Part shown: one piece after another, positions 5,014 to 5,052 of the stretch
Numbering within the stretch: position 1 is the first letter of the stretch
Layout of the letters: each line of letters opens with the position of its first letter
NCBI GenBank assembly: GCA_017620875.1
Contig: JAGAUH010000009.1
Span: forward strand, 1 to 5,052
DNA from: Clostridia bacterium
GTDB lineage: Bacteria; Bacillota; Clostridia; Christensenellales; Borkfalkiaceae
Direction: 5' to 3'
DNA length: 5,052 nucleotides
Notes under the pieces: generated by a model
What the model saw: only the letters and a program-made list of their open reading frames with translations
The model's database searches: none
Told to the model about the DNA's origin: nothing
Position numbers and translations under genes: made by a program

Positions 5014-5052
5014 CCGTTTCTATTTAAGGGGAGTAAAAAATATAAAGACCAA

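Noticed and set aside
4930..5015. A minus-strand open stretch through the structured element, rich in Arg and Tyr
   Set aside because: It has no start codon with a binding site, is short, and its composition follows from the inverted repeats.
5026..5052. AAGGGGAG as a ribosome binding site for a following gene
   Set aside because: No ATG, GTG or TTG follows at a usable distance before the window ends.

Overview
The window is AT-rich and compactly coded on the + strand. All five stop codons that close a gene, and one premature stop, are TAA, and the ribosome binding sites are purine-rich AAGGAG types. A TPP riboswitch, a ThiT thiamine transporter component, an M29 aminopeptidase and a cytosolic family 43 glycoside hydrolase together suggest a Gram-positive anaerobe of the Clostridia type, plausibly an uncultured gut lineage. 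That placement is inference from gene content and style; no taxonomic marker is present.

Layout. Bases 1-332 hold the C-terminal end of an M29 metallo-aminopeptidase whose start lies outside the window. Thirteen bases later, probably in the same transcript, a reading frame of 560 codons (346-2028) follows the outline of a P1B (heavy-metal) P-type ATPase. Its metal-binding CxxC, A-domain TGE, membrane CPC and phosphorylation DKTGT motifs are all replaced, its nucleotide-binding domain is essentially missing, and one in-frame TAA at 865-867 splits it into 173- and 377-residue pieces. I describe it as a pseudo-ATPase that is either split or recently broken.

Bases 2056-2290 are a full regulatory leader: an extended -10 promoter, a TPP riboswitch aptamer, two successive terminator-like hairpins and a strong ribosome binding site. 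They control a thiT gene (2291-3421) that carries an extra N-terminal membrane domain of about 187 residues. When thiamine pyrophosphate is abundant the riboswitch should stop transcription before thiT.

Bases 3422-3842 contain a single-gene unit: a small 76-residue protein of unknown function with its own promoter, good ribosome binding site and strong terminator. Bases 3850-4859 hold a second single-gene unit, a GH43 glycosidase with its own promoter and no export signal, so it probably trims imported arabino- or xylo-oligosaccharides inside the cell.

Bases 4861-5013 are non-coding, more GC-rich than the genes, and packed with inverted and direct repeats. They look like a dispersed intergenic repeat or a small structured element. 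Bases 5014-5052 show nothing I can assign.
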